Below, piece by piece: positions 8,049-17,036 of a DNA stretch of 64,000 nucleotides. Positions within the stretch are counted from its first letter, which is position 1, and the number at the start of each line of letters is the position of its first letter. Source of the stretch: Pseudomonadota bacterium (lineage in GTDB: Bacteria; Pseudomonadota; Gammaproteobacteria; Ga0077536). The position numbers were made by a program, and so were the translations under genes. The notes beneath the pieces were generated by a model. It ran no database searches and had not been told where the DNA came from. It was given only the letters and a program-made list of their open reading frames with translations. The stretch is from the NCBI GenBank assembly GCA_016719885.1, contig JADJYF010000004.1, positions 62,001 through 126,000 on the forward strand, in the 5' to 3' direction.

Positions 8049-9206
8049 TCAAGCGCCGGGTCCGACCTCACCGAAGACCGCCGCGATGCCGTCCAACACG
8101 TCCTTGTCGGCCTCGATGAAGGCATGACGAGCGAGCGCCAGCAACAGGCGCGGCGCATCCTGGCGCGCGGCGGGTGACAGTTCGCAGACCTCGATATCGT
8201 TGAGACCGAAAGCCGTGTGTCGCGTGCCCAGCCAGGTCGCGAGCGGCACGAGGTCGGCGCTCAACTGCATGACCAGCGCGCCCGTGCCGTGGCGCAGGTG
8301 CAGCCGCGCTTGGCCATCGCCGTGCCCGTCGAGCTGCCAGTCGACACCGGGCGCCTTGGCGAACGGCTGCCAGTTGCTGATGGCGACATCGTCGACGTAG
8401 CGGTAGCGCGGTTCCGGCACTTCGAGCGCGATGTCGGCGCGATCGGCGCTCCAGAAGTTGCGCGTCACGCGCGGGTAGACGATTTCCTCGGCCTCGGACA
8501 ACCACGCGCCCCACCAGCTGAAGGTGCTGTTGGCGAGGATGATGCGCCGCGCCTGGGTCATGACTTTCAAGGTATCGAGCGCCGGCAGCTCGAGATACAC
8601 GGGATTGAACGGTGCAAGCGCGCTGCGCACGGCATCATCGATGCCGAGCCCGCAGACAAACACGCGCGTCGGCGCCATGTCGGCCAGCGTCTCGACGTAG
8701 AAGCGCATGTCGATGGCGCGGTCCAGCAGTTTCATGTCCAGCGACTGGCGCACGTGCACCAGCACGTCGCGCCGGCCGAGCTTCGGCAGCAGCGGTGCGG
8801 CAGGCAGGGCGAACCAACGCGCGATGCGCTCGCGATGGGGCAGGTAGTATTCGGCGCGCTGGAAATAGCCGTGCAGCACGATGCGCTGCGCGTGAGCATG
8901 ACGCAGCAGCCACGGCAGGTTGATGCCGTGCCCCGACCAGTTCTGCTTCTCGCCGATCACGTAGCGCAGCTGCGTTTCGTCGCGAGCGTCGCCTGGCAGC
9001 GACTGCGGCGCATCGGCGAACGCCGCGCTTTGCGTGCTGAAACGATCGACGATGCCCGACATCTGCTCGACCACGCCCCAGCCGCGTGCATCGGGCATGG
9101 CACGGCAGCAGAGCGCGCCGCCGAGTTCCTCGGCCAGGATGCGACCCAAGGCGTACTGGAAGAGGTTGTTGCCGAGGTGGCCGAGGTAACGGACCTCGAC
9201 GGTCAT
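8049..9206 (-). CDS. Glycosyltransferase family 11-like (alpha-1,2-fucosyltransferase-type)
   Basis: 385 residues. The N-terminus GHLGNNLFQYALGRILA matches the family 11 opening motif (GGLGNQMFQYA), and ANSTFSWWGAWL near residue 230 matches the conserved SxFSWWxAWL motif. VHVRQSLD corresponds to the HxRRGD motif that binds the nucleotide sugar in this family but with the RRGD part changed. The C-terminal 120 residues have no recognised domain. It starts 3 bases after the stop of the DsbA-like gene and shares its transcript. Such enzymes add fucose or a related sugar to surface glycans; no other glycan genes are near, so its target is unknown. Confidence 0.7.
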   Translation of the reverse strand: MTVEVRYLGHLGNNLFQYALGRILAEELGGALCCRAMPDARGWGVVEQMSGIVDRFSTQSAAFADAPQSLPGDARDETQLRYVIGEKQNWSGHGINLPWLLRHAHAQRIVLHGYFQRAEYYLPHRERIARWFALPAAPLLPKLGRRDVLVHVRQSLDMKLLDRAIDMRFYVETLADMAPTRVFVCGLGIDDAVRSALAPFNPVYLELPALDTLKVMTQARRIILANSTFSWWGAWLSEAEEIVYPRVTRNFWSADRADIALEVPEPRYRYVDDVAISNWQPFAKAPGVDWQLDGHGDGQARLHLRHGTGALVMQLSADLVPLATWLGTRHTAFGLNDIEVCELSPAARQDAPRLLLALARHAFIEADKDVLDGIAAVFGEVGPGA

Positions 9207-9209
9207 GGC

Positions 9210-9863
9210 CTAGGCGGAGTCCTTCGCCGCTATCTCGCGCAAAGCCTGCTCGAACACTTCGGTCGGTTGACCGCCCTGCAGGAGGTGACGCTCGTTGAGG
9301 ATGATGGCAGGCACCGCGTGGATGCCATGCTGGTGATAGAAGCCTTCACGGCCGCGCACTTCGTCGGCGTACTCGTCGCTGGCCAGCACCGCCGCGGCGC
9401 GCAGGGCGTCGAGACCGACGGACTCGGCGACGGCCAGCAGCACGGCGTGATCGCCGGGGCTCAAGCCCTGGGTGAAGTAGGCGTCGAACAGCGCGTGTTT
9501 CAATTCATGCTGTTTGCCTTCGCCGAACGCCCACGCCAGCAGCCGGTGGGCGTCGAAGGTGTTGTAGATACGGTCGCGCTTGTCCATGCGGAATTCGAAG
9601 CCGAGCTCGGCGCCGCGCGCGCGAATAGCCTCGCGGTTGCGCGCGGTGTCGGCCGGTCCCATGCCGTACTTCTGCATGATGTGCTCATCGAGATCCTGGC
9701 CTTCCGGCGGCATCTGCGGATTGAGCTCGAAGGGCTGGAATTCGAGTTCCACTTCGAGTTCGGGCCCGATGCGCTCGATGGCCTGTTCGAGCGCGCGCAG
9801 GCCGATGATGCACCACGGGCAGGAGACATCGGAGACGAAGTCGATTTTCATGTGCGTGGGCAT
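9210..9863 (-). CDS. DsbA family oxidoreductase, FrnE-like
   Basis: 217 residues with thioredoxin-fold active site SCPWCIIG near residues 14-21 and the cis-proline region HAVPAIIL near residue 188. There is no signal peptide, so it is cytoplasmic, like the FrnE/2-hydroxychromene-2-carboxylate-isomerase-related branch of DsbA. The start at 9863 has AGGAG at the right distance; a second ATG lies four codons on. Such proteins act as cytoplasmic disulfide oxidoreductases or isomerases, sometimes in polyketide or aromatic pathways. It is followed at once by the glycosyltransferase gene. Confidence 0.82.
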   Translation of the reverse strand: MPTHMKIDFVSDVSCPWCIIGLRALEQAIERIGPELEVELEFQPFELNPQMPPEGQDLDEHIMQKYGMGPADTARNREAIRARGAELGFEFRMDKRDRIYNTFDAHRLLAWAFGEGKQHELKHALFDAYFTQGLSPGDHAVLLAVAESVGLDALRAAAVLASDEYADEVRGREGFYHQHGIHAVPAIILNERHLLQGGQPTEVFEQALREIAAKDSA

Positions 9864-10065
9864 GGCGGATCTCCTGCTGAAGGTCTGCCATTATTGCGCG
9901 CCCTGCCCGTGCGCTGGAAGAAAGAGGGGGGCGGGCCGGCGTTGCGAGGAGGCGGTGAAAAGCCGTTTGACACCGCAGTCATGGGCTGCCTAGCATCCCG
10001 GCGAAGCGCGCCACGCGCTGCCTGCTCAATGCCAGCAACCGGCCCAGATGGACAACGGAGGCCCC

Positions 10066-10878
10066 ATGCGCACCAGCACTGCACCCGCCCGCACGCCGAT
10101 ATTGACCAGGCTCGTCGCTTTGAGCGCCCTACTGTTGAGCTGCGCCCAGAGTAACGCCGCGTTCGTGGAAGCTGCCGGGCAGTTTTCCTGGGGAACCTTG
10201 GAGGTCTCGCTGTTGGGCTCGCCGACGCTCGACTATGAGATCAGCAATGCATTCGGCACCGCCCATGCAGATTCGACGGGCTTGCCCTCGCAGACCCGCA
10301 CGCTCAGCGACTGGACGACATTTGGCGGGGCCGCCAACGGTGGCGCGTCCACGACCCTCAACAACGCCGTCATCTTCGTTATCGCCAAAGCGCTGACCGA
10401 GCCTGGTGCGCGGCCGCTCACGACGGATGTGGCGCAAGGCTCGCGCGCAGCGGACTTCACCATCACCGGCAGCGGCTCCGGCACGATAGTGATCTCCATG
10501 GTGGCGGATCTGGAAATCGAGATAGCGGATGCCAAGGCCGGCGATTTCGGATTGAGCGCTGCCGGTGCCGCGACCATGCGCTTGAGCAAATATCGACCGG
10601 GCAGTGAGCAATTTGCCAGCGGCGACAACACCTATGCGCTGTCGCTCTTCCAAGCCGGCTTCAGCGCCAATCAAAATGCCCACGAACGCGCGGTGGTGGC
10701 GCTGGGTGTGCAGGCCGGCGATGTGCTGCATTTTTCGGCCACGGTGTCCGCAGAGATCACGTCCGGCAGCCTGGGGCCGGTCTCGGGAGGTGGCGCCGTC
10801 GTGCCCTTGCCGGCCAGCCTCTGGCTGCTGTCGGCGGCGATGGCAACCTTGGGCATGGTGCGTAAACGCGCGGTCTGA
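10066..10878 (+). CDS. Secreted PEP-CTERM/exosortase-type protein
   Basis: 270 residues. The ATG at 10066 is preferred to the ATG at 10048 because GGAGG lies 7 bases before it. An N-terminal signal peptide (hydrophobic LVALSALLLS, then SNA-A) is followed by a serine/glycine/threonine-rich beta body and a C-terminal tail of VPLPASLWLLSA, a hydrophobic stretch and RKR. That tail is the exosortase sorting signal in its VPLPA form. The protein would be cut and anchored or released at the cell surface by an exosortase that is not in this window. Function unknown. Confidence 0.75.
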   Translation: MRTSTAPARTPILTRLVALSALLLSCAQSNAAFVEAAGQFSWGTLEVSLLGSPTLDYEISNAFGTAHADSTGLPSQTRTLSDWTTFGGAANGGASTTLNNAVIFVIAKALTEPGARPLTTDVAQGSRAADFTITGSGSGTIVISMVADLEIEIADAKAGDFGLSAAGAATMRLSKYRPGSEQFASGDNTYALSLFQAGFSANQNAHERAVVALGVQAGDVLHFSATVSAEITSGSLGPVSGGGAVVPLPASLWLLSAAMATLGMVRKRAV

Positions 10879-10974
10879 AATGACGAACGCGGCCGCTGCA
10901 CGGCGGTCGCGCACCTGCGCCTGGCCCACGGGCCGTGCGTCGAGCGCCGACGGGCGAACGCGTTCTCGCCTGCG

Positions 10975-11382
10975 CTATTGCCAGCCGACGATCTGATAAC
11001 CCTTGTCGGCGAGACAGCGCTCGACGTAGGCGCGATACGCGGGATTCGGCGCAGCCGGCACGAACAGTTTCTGCACCAGGTTGACCGCCGCGCCGGTGGC
11101 GGCGCCGATGCCCGCGCCCTGCCCGACATTGCCTGCGATCGCGCCGCCGATGGCGCCGGCCGCCGCGCCGGTGGCGGCGCCACGCACGGTGTCCTTGGCG
11201 ACTTCGCCGGCGGGCCCGCCGTACTGGTTGGCGCCGGCGGCATTGGCCATGCGCGCGCATTCGGCGACGGCGGCATCGCTGACGCTGCGATCGCCGCCAT
11301 TGGGTCCGGCGTAGATCACCGGTTGATTGCTGGCGCAGCCACCGAGCAGCAATGCGCCGAAGAGAAGCAGGTGTTTATGCAT
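10975..11382 (-). CDS. Glycine-zipper lipoprotein
   Basis: 135 residues. The ATG at 11382 follows AGGGAATCATC and gives a lipoprotein signal MHKHLLLFGALLLGGCAS with the lipobox LGGC. The middle section (about residues 65-105) is a run of small residues in GxxxG spacing (GAATGAAAGAIGGAIAGN...), a glycine-zipper segment that inserts in membranes. The C-terminus carries a conserved-looking AYVERCLADKGYQIVGW. Probably an outer-membrane lipoprotein of unknown role; glycine-zipper lipoproteins are often linked to envelope stress. Confidence 0.75.
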   Translation of the reverse strand: MHKHLLLFGALLLGGCASNQPVIYAGPNGGDRSVSDAAVAECARMANAAGANQYGGPAGEVAKDTVRGAATGAAAGAIGGAIAGNVGQGAGIGAATGAAVNLVQKLFVPAAPNPAYRAYVERCLADKGYQIVGWQ

Positions 11383-11529
11383 GATGATTCCCTGGCCTGG
11401 ACGACGAAACTCGACGCGCGCTCCCGCGCATCGCCAGCAATCGAGAATAACAGAGCGCCGCACGCTGCGCCGTCACGCGCGGCCAGCGCCGTGACTGGCC
11501 CGCCAAGCTCGGCGCCACGCGCGCGGACG

Positions 11530-12246
11530 TCAACCCTCGGCCAGTTTCTCCATCGCCGTCGCCACGCCGTCGCCCACCGCGTTGAGGTGCGCGGCCACCG
11601 CCGCGCGGGCCGCTTGTGCATCGCCCGCGATGAGCGCCGCGCGTATTGCTTGATGGGCGGCACGCACCGGGCGTGAGAAGTACAGCGAGCCGAACGCGAG
11701 CTTGATGTAGAAGTCGCTGCGGTCCCACATGGTGGCGGCGATGGTGGTGGTCACCGGCGAGCGGGCGAGGCGATGGATGAAGGAATGGAACAGCAGGTTG
11801 AGGCGCCGATAGGTCGGATCGCGATCGCCGGGCTTGCCGGCCTTGGCCGTCACCTCGTCGATGTAGGCGCACAGCTGTTCGAATTCTTCGACTTCGGCGC
11901 CGCTGCGTCGCGCCGCCGCAAATGCGGTGACGGTGCCCTCGGCGGCGGCGAACAAGGCGAAGAAATCGCGCACTTCATTCGGCCGTGGCGTCACCACCCG
12001 ACAGCCGACCTGCGGCACGATGTGTACGAAGCCGGCGCCGGCCAGGCGCTTGACGGCTTCCATCACCGGCACGCGGCTGCACGCCAGCTCGCGCGTCAGC
12101 TCGACCACCGAGAGCTTGTGCCCGGCGTCGTAATCCCCTTCCAGGAGGCGCGTCTTGATGTAGTCGTAGGCGGCGTCGGCGCGCGCGGCCGGGCTGCCGG
12201 CGCGCGCCGAGGCGAGGGTCTGATGATCGTAGGGATGGCTGCTCAT
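11530..12246 (-). CDS. GntR family transcriptional regulator (FadR/FCD type)
   Basis: 238 residues. The N-terminal winged helix-turn-helix is clear (YDYIKTRLLEGDYDAGHKLS, then LACSRVPVMEAVKRL at about 55-69), followed by a mostly helical FCD ligand-binding domain with metal-ligand-type histidines (LLFHSFIHRL, AHLNAVG). It is divergent from the meta-cleavage operon at 12418 and a perfect palindrome lies between them, so it is the probable repressor of that operon, released by a pathway acid (inference). Confidence 0.85.
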   Translation of the reverse strand: MSSHPYDHQTLASARAGSPAARADAAYDYIKTRLLEGDYDAGHKLSVVELTRELACSRVPVMEAVKRLAGAGFVHIVPQVGCRVVTPRPNEVRDFFALFAAAEGTVTAFAAARRSGAEVEEFEQLCAYIDEVTAKAGKPGDRDPTYRRLNLLFHSFIHRLARSPVTTTIAATMWDRSDFYIKLAFGSLYFSRPVRAAHQAIRAALIAGDAQAARAAVAAHLNAVGDGVATAMEKLAEG

Positions 12247-12294
12247 GGGCGCGGCCCGCGGGACCGCGGCGACAGGAGGATGGGCATTGGCATA

Positions 12295-12306
12295 CTAATA
12301 TATTAG
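12295..12306. promoter_or_regulatory. Candidate GntR operator, CTAATATATTAG
   Basis: A perfect 12-bp palindrome in an AT-rich pocket (ATACTAATATATTAGAC) inside the 171-base divergent gap between the GntR gene and the LLM/meta-cleavage operon. AT-rich palindromes are common FCD-type GntR operators. Its composition stands out from the surrounding GC-rich sequence. Binding by this GntR protein is inferred from position only. Confidence 0.5.
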
Positions 12307-12417
12307 ACTCCGTCGCCGGACGCGGTACCACCTTGGCGGCTGCCCGCGTCGTTGCCAGTTCGACCGACAGTTCATGGATGGCCCGCGTGCGGCTGCCGTC
12401 CGGGGAGATGATATGTC

Positions 12418-13713
12418 ATGAAAATTCGCCTGGGCGCGTTCATGTTGCCTAGCGCCGGCGCCACGCCCGCCGACTTCGAGCGCGGCTTTGCCGGCCAGGA
12501 TGCCAATTACTACCAGCGCGGTCTGGCCGATTGCGCGCGGCTGCTGCGCCAGGTCGAGGATCTCGGTTTCGATTTCTGCGCGTTTTCCGAGCATCACTTC
12601 CACCTCGAAGGCCTGGAGGTTTCCAACAACCCGGTGCTGCTCGGGCTGTGGGCGGCCATGCAGACCCGCCGCCTGCGCATCGGCCAGATGGGCAACGTGC
12701 TGCCGGCGCGCAATCCCATCCTGCTCGCCGAGGATCTGGCCATGCTCGACCAGATGTCGAACGGGCGGATGTGCGCCGGTTTCGCGCGCGGCTACCAGGC
12801 CCGCCACGTGATGACAGTCGGGCAAAAGATGAACGCGGCCTACACCGCCGCCAACGACCCGGACTTCGCGGAGCACGATCGGGTCAATCGCGAACTCTTC
12901 AACGAGCACTACGAGATCATCCGCAAGGCCTGGGCCGAGCCCATGTTCAGCCACCAGGGCGCGCACTGGAGTATTCCGCCGCGCGGTATTGCCTGGGATC
13001 ACCCGGCAACGCGCGCGATGGCGCCGGGCATGGTCGACGAGCGCGGCGAACTTGCGCGCATCGGCATCGCGCCGCTCACCCTGCAGGTGCCGTCCAGCAT
13101 CGAGACCTTCATGCCCTTCACCATGAGCCCGGCGACCATCGAGTGGTCGGCGCGGGAAGGCATCACCCCCATCATCTTCTCGCCCATCGAGGCCCACGCG
13201 CGCGGCGCCATCGATCTCTACCAGCAGGCCTCGGGCGCCGCCGGTCGCGCGCTCGAATGGGGGCGGGGACTCGGCCATTTCCGCGAAATCGTGGTGGCCG
13301 ACACCGACGCCGAGGCCATCGCCATCCAGGAGCGTGGCCTCGGCTACATCTGGACACGCTGGCACGACTGGTTCCATTTCAACGAGGCGCTGCGCCACCC
13401 CGGTGAGGCCGGCGTCATTCCCAATACGCCGGCCAGCATGCGCGAACGCGGCTATTCGCTGTGTGGCACGGTGGACACGGTCGCGCGCCAGCTCGAGGCG
13501 ATGATCAAGATGCTGAATACGGACCTCATCGTGCCGTGGATGGCAGCAGGACCGGCGCCCATCGACGGATTACTGAAAAGCAACGAGCTCCTGGTGGAGA
13601 AAGTGCTGCCCAAGCTCGGCATTCAATTGACACAACGAAAGCCCACGCTGCGCGCCGAATACGACGGCCGCGGCTGGCGCGAACAGAGCGAGGTCTGCCA
13701 TGGCGGTGCGTAA
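12418..13713 (+). CDS. LLM class flavin-dependent monooxygenase
   Basis: 431 residues of the luciferase-like (alpha/beta)8 barrel family. Segments FCAFSEHHFHLEGL (residues about 57-70), IGQMGNVLPARNPILLAEDLAMLDQMSNGR and the later SPIEAHARGAIDLY fit bacterial luciferase-type monooxygenases, which use reduced FMN and oxygen. It is the first gene of a four-gene operon and overlaps the next by 14 bases. With an HpaB-type hydroxylase, an extradiol dioxygenase and a hydrolase downstream, it probably hydroxylates or oxidatively opens the substrate before ring cleavage (inference). Confidence 0.82.
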   Translation: MKIRLGAFMLPSAGATPADFERGFAGQDANYYQRGLADCARLLRQVEDLGFDFCAFSEHHFHLEGLEVSNNPVLLGLWAAMQTRRLRIGQMGNVLPARNPILLAEDLAMLDQMSNGRMCAGFARGYQARHVMTVGQKMNAAYTAANDPDFAEHDRVNRELFNEHYEIIRKAWAEPMFSHQGAHWSIPPRGIAWDHPATRAMAPGMVDERGELARIGIAPLTLQVPSSIETFMPFTMSPATIEWSAREGITPIIFSPIEAHARGAIDLYQQASGAAGRALEWGRGLGHFREIVVADTDAEAIAIQERGLGYIWTRWHDWFHFNEALRHPGEAGVIPNTPASMRERGYSLCGTVDTVARQLEAMIKMLNTDLIVPWMAAGPAPIDGLLKSNELLVEKVLPKLGIQLTQRKPTLRAEYDGRGWREQSEVCHGGA

Positions 13714-15148
13714 CGGACAACAATTCCTGGCGGGGCTGCGCGACGGCCGCGAAGTCTGGTACGACGGCAAACGCGTCGACGACGTCACCACGTTCCCGGA
13801 ATTCCAGGCCGCCATCCAGTCCATCGCGGATCTCTACGACCTGCAGCACGACCCGCGCCATCGCGACGTGCTGGTGACCGACATCCCCGACATCGGCCCG
13901 GCCGGCCGCGCGTTCGAGATGCCGCGCACGCTCGATCACCTGCGTCTTAAACGCGAGGCCTACATGATCTGGGCACGCGCCAACTGCGGCATGGTCGGGC
14001 GCAGCCCGGATTTCCTCAACGTGATGCTGGCGGCGCTGGCGGCCAAGCGCGGCTTCTTCGCCGAAGCAAGCCCGGCCGGCGCCGATGCCATGGTCAATTA
14101 CTGGAAGCACGTCGCGCGGAACGATCTTTTCCTGACCCATGCCTTGCTCGACCCGCAGCTCGACAAGGGCAAGCTGCGTCACCAGCAATCGGATCCCGGC
14201 ATCTGCCTGCGCGTGGTCGACGAGAATGCCGACGGCCTGGTGCTGTCAGGCATCAAGCGCATCGCGACCGCCGCGCCCTACGCGGACGAACTCTTGGTGT
14301 GGCCGTTCCCGCCGACCTTCCAGGCCGGCGAGGAAGCCTATGCCAACGTGTTCGCGGTGCCGATGAACAGCAAGGGACTGAAGACCATCTGCCGCGTGTC
14401 CTATTCGAACCACGGCAAGCGCCGCGATTTTCCCTTGTCATCGCGCTTCGACGAGATGGACGCGACGGTGGTGTTCGACCGGGTGCTGGTGCCGTGGGAG
14501 CGCGTGTTCGTCAACCAGAACGTGCCGCTCCTGAATCGCATGTACCGCGAAACGCGCATGCGCGAACTGACCGCCCATCAAACCAATGCGCGCCTCGAAG
14601 TGAAGCTCGGCTTCGTCTACGCGCTGGTGCAACGCCTGGCCGAGGCGCAGGGCCTGGCCTCGCGCCCCGAGATCATGGAAATGCTCGGCGAAGCGGTGGT
14701 GCGTATCGAGATGATCCGCAACACCACGCGCTCGGCCGAACTGCAGGCAACCCTCGATCCGGACAACGGCGTGCTGTATCCCGATCTTCCCGCCCTGCAG
14801 GTCGGCCGCGCCTACGGGCCGCTGGTCTATCCCGATCTCGTGCAGATGCTGCGGCGCATGGGCGGTGGCGCCCTGGTGCAGGTGCCGGTGTCGATGGACG
14901 AGTTCGATTCGCCGGTGGGCGCCGACATCGAGCGCGCGCTGCGCGGCGCCGAGATCTCGGGCGTCGCCAAGACCCAGCTGTTGAAGCTCGCTTGGGATAT
15001 CTGCGGCAGCGAGTTCGGCGCCCGTCATGAACTCTATGAACAGAATTATGCCGGTGAGCGCAGCGCCCTGATGGCGGGCATACAGCGCGAGTACGCGCGC
15101 AAGGGCGAGTGGCTGGATTACCTCGACAACTTCCTGGCCGGCTTATGA
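13700..15148 (+). CDS. 4-Hydroxyphenylacetate 3-hydroxylase (HpaB) family oxygenase
   Basis: 482 residues, the usual length of HpaB-type FADH2-dependent aromatic hydroxylases, with the acyl-CoA-dehydrogenase-like fold. Visible family segments are the RTLDHLRLKREAY start, GRSPDFLNV, a DPQ motif and the central VSYSNHGKRRDFPLSSRFDEMDATVVFDRVLVPWERVF region. It ortho-hydroxylates a phenol to a catechol. Such enzymes need a separate flavin reductase (HpaC type), which is not in the operon. It overlaps the LLM gene by 14 bases and its stop overlaps the next start (ATGA at 15145). Confidence 0.85.
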   Translation: MAVRNGQQFLAGLRDGREVWYDGKRVDDVTTFPEFQAAIQSIADLYDLQHDPRHRDVLVTDIPDIGPAGRAFEMPRTLDHLRLKREAYMIWARANCGMVGRSPDFLNVMLAALAAKRGFFAEASPAGADAMVNYWKHVARNDLFLTHALLDPQLDKGKLRHQQSDPGICLRVVDENADGLVLSGIKRIATAAPYADELLVWPFPPTFQAGEEAYANVFAVPMNSKGLKTICRVSYSNHGKRRDFPLSSRFDEMDATVVFDRVLVPWERVFVNQNVPLLNRMYRETRMRELTAHQTNARLEVKLGFVYALVQRLAEAQGLASRPEIMEMLGEAVVRIEMIRNTTRSAELQATLDPDNGVLYPDLPALQVGRAYGPLVYPDLVQMLRRMGGGALVQVPVSMDEFDSPVGADIERALRGAEISGVAKTQLLKLAWDICGSEFGARHELYEQNYAGERSALMAGIQREYARKGEWLDYLDNFLAGL

Positions 15149-16023
15149 ACACGGCCGAAGCCAGCTACCGCAGCCTGTGGGGAGATCTGCGCGGCGCGAG
15201 TTTCGAGCAAGGCTATCTCGACGCGGGCGGCATCCGTACACGTTACCTGCGCAGCGGCCGCAAGGGCGCGCCGCTGCTGGTGCTGCTGCATGGCACCGGC
15301 GGTCATGCCGAATGCTATGCGCGCAATCTTGCCGCCCACGGCGAGCACTTCGACACCTACGCCATCGACATGGTCGGTCACGGCTGGAGTGACAAACCCG
15401 ATAAGCCCTACGAGATAGCGGTCTACGTCGAACATCTGCGCGCGGTGCTCGACGCGCTCGGCCACCAGCGCGCGCATGTCTCGGGTGAATCGCTGGGCGG
15501 CTGGGTGGCGGCGCGTTTCGCGCTCGAATATCCCGAGCGTGTCGCGAGGCTGTGCCTGAACACCACCGGTGGCGCGACCATGAACCTGGACGTGATGGCG
15601 AAGATCAAGGCGTCTTCGCGCGCCGCGGTCGACAACCCGAGTTGGGAAGCGGTGCACGCGCGCCTTGCGTGGCTGATGGCCGACCCTGCTTCGGTGACGG
15701 ACGACCTCGTCGCCTGTCGGCAGGCCATCTACCAGCAAGCGGATTTTCCGCGCGCGCTGGACAACATCCTGGTGCTGCAGGAACCGGACATCCGTCAGCG
15801 CAACAACCTGGCCGAGGCGGAGTGGCGCGCGATCCGCGCGCCGACCCTGGTGGTGTGGACCAGCCACGACCCCACCGCGCCCCACAGCGTCGGCGAACGC
15901 ATCGCCGCACTCATTCCCGACGCGCGCTTCACGCTGATGGCCGATTGCGGTCACTGGCCGCAGTTCGAAGATGCGGCTACCTTCAATCGCCTGCATATCG
16001 ATTTCCTGCTCGCTGGAGCCTGA
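15145..16023 (+). CDS. Alpha/beta hydrolase, MhpC-like C-C bond hydrolase
   Basis: 292 residues; ATG at 15145 overlaps the hydroxylase stop. The oxyanion segment LHGTGGHAE, nucleophile elbow SGESLGGW, acid in TSHDPTAP and general-base histidine in CGHWPQ give a full Ser-Asp-His triad in the order seen in MhpC/BphD/HsaD. These enzymes hydrolyse the vinylogous 1,5-diketone made by extradiol ring cleavage. The extradiol dioxygenase gene follows after 9 bases, which supports the assignment. Confidence 0.82.
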   Translation: MNTAEASYRSLWGDLRGASFEQGYLDAGGIRTRYLRSGRKGAPLLVLLHGTGGHAECYARNLAAHGEHFDTYAIDMVGHGWSDKPDKPYEIAVYVEHLRAVLDALGHQRAHVSGESLGGWVAARFALEYPERVARLCLNTTGGATMNLDVMAKIKASSRAAVDNPSWEAVHARLAWLMADPASVTDDLVACRQAIYQQADFPRALDNILVLQEPDIRQRNNLAEAEWRAIRAPTLVVWTSHDPTAPHSVGERIAALIPDARFTLMADCGHWPQFEDAATFNRLHIDFLLAGA

Positions 16024-16032
16024 GGTGTCAGC

Positions 16033-16968
16033 ATGACGGTCGCCGCTTTGTTTGCCTCCCACACGCCGCTCATGGATTACCACGCGCCGGCGCCCGAGGT
16101 CGCCAGCGAAGTGGCGACCTGCCTGGCCGAGACGCGTGCGTGGGTGGCCGACTACCAGCCCGAGCTCGTCATCGCCTGCGGGCCCGATCACTACAACGGC
16201 TTTTTCTATCGCCTCATGCCGAGCTTCTGCATCGGTACGGCGGCTGAATCGGTGGGCGATTGGAATACGCCGGCCGGCCCCTTGCCGGTGGCGGCGGAGC
16301 TCGCCGAACGCTGCGTGGAGAGCGTGCATGCGGCCGGCGTGGACGTCGCGATTTCCTACCACATGGACGTCGATCACGGCGTCACGCAGCTCATGAAACA
16401 GATGTTCGACTGGTCGACCATGCCGCCCGTCGTGCCGGTGTTCGTCAATTGCGCGGCGGCGCCGCGTCCGCCGCTGGCGCGCGTGATGGCTTTCGGCCGC
16501 GCCATCGGCGCGTTCGTTGCCAAGCTCGATTGCCGCGTGCTGCTGACGGCCTCGGGCGGCATCTCCCACGACCCGCCCATCCCCACCCTGGCCGGCGCAC
16601 CCGCGCCGGTGCGCGAACGCCTGATCATGGGCGGCGCCTTGAGTGCCGAGGCGCGCGCCGCGCGCCAGCAGCGCGTGCTGAGTGATGCCGCGCTGCAGGT
16701 CAGCGGCGAGAGCGATCGCACGCCGCTCAATCCCGCCTGGGACCAGGCTTTCCTCGACAATCTGCGTAACGATGACGAAGCGGCGATCCTCGCCATGGAC
16801 GATGACAGCATCACCCGCGAGGGCGGCTGTGGCGGCCACGAGATCCGGGCCTGGATAGCCATGGCCGCGGCCGCGCGCGCGGCCGGCCTGCGCCGTTTCG
16901 ATCTCAAGTACTACCGCGCCATCGCGCCGTGGGTGGCCGGCTACGCGGTGATGACTGCCGACGCCTGA
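16033..16968 (+). CDS. Extradiol catechol dioxygenase, MhpB-like (LigB superfamily)
   Basis: 311 residues, typical MhpB length. ASHTPLMD at the N-terminus, GPDHYNGFFY near residue 50, MDVDHGVTQ near residue 116 and ASGGISHDPP near residue 175 match the iron-ligand and active-site histidines of 2,3-dihydroxyphenylpropionate 1,2-dioxygenase. It cleaves a 3-substituted catechol next to the hydroxyls using Fe(II). Last gene of the operon, directly after its hydrolase partner. The true substrate may be a larger 3-substituted catechol, since the upstream oxygenases differ from those of the mhp pathway. Confidence 0.87.
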   Translation: MTVAALFASHTPLMDYHAPAPEVASEVATCLAETRAWVADYQPELVIACGPDHYNGFFYRLMPSFCIGTAAESVGDWNTPAGPLPVAAELAERCVESVHAAGVDVAISYHMDVDHGVTQLMKQMFDWSTMPPVVPVFVNCAAAPRPPLARVMAFGRAIGAFVAKLDCRVLLTASGGISHDPPIPTLAGAPAPVRERLIMGGALSAEARAARQQRVLSDAALQVSGESDRTPLNPAWDQAFLDNLRNDDEAAILAMDDDSITREGGCGGHEIRAWIAMAAAARAAGLRRFDLKYYRAIAPWVAGYAVMTADA

Positions 16969-16989
16969 GCGGCACGCGTCGGAGCCGCC

Positions 16990-17015
16990 GTGGGTGCGAA
17001 TGAATCCGCACCCAC
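16990..17015. repeat. REP-like palindrome, family A variant with GTGGG at both ends
   Basis: GTGGGTGCGAATGAATCCGCACCCAC: a 26-base, nearly perfect palindrome between two convergent operons. The head is GTGGG instead of GTAGG and is mirrored at the other end. Confidence 0.65.
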
Positions 17016-17036
17016 GGGCATGCCATCAATCGCCGG

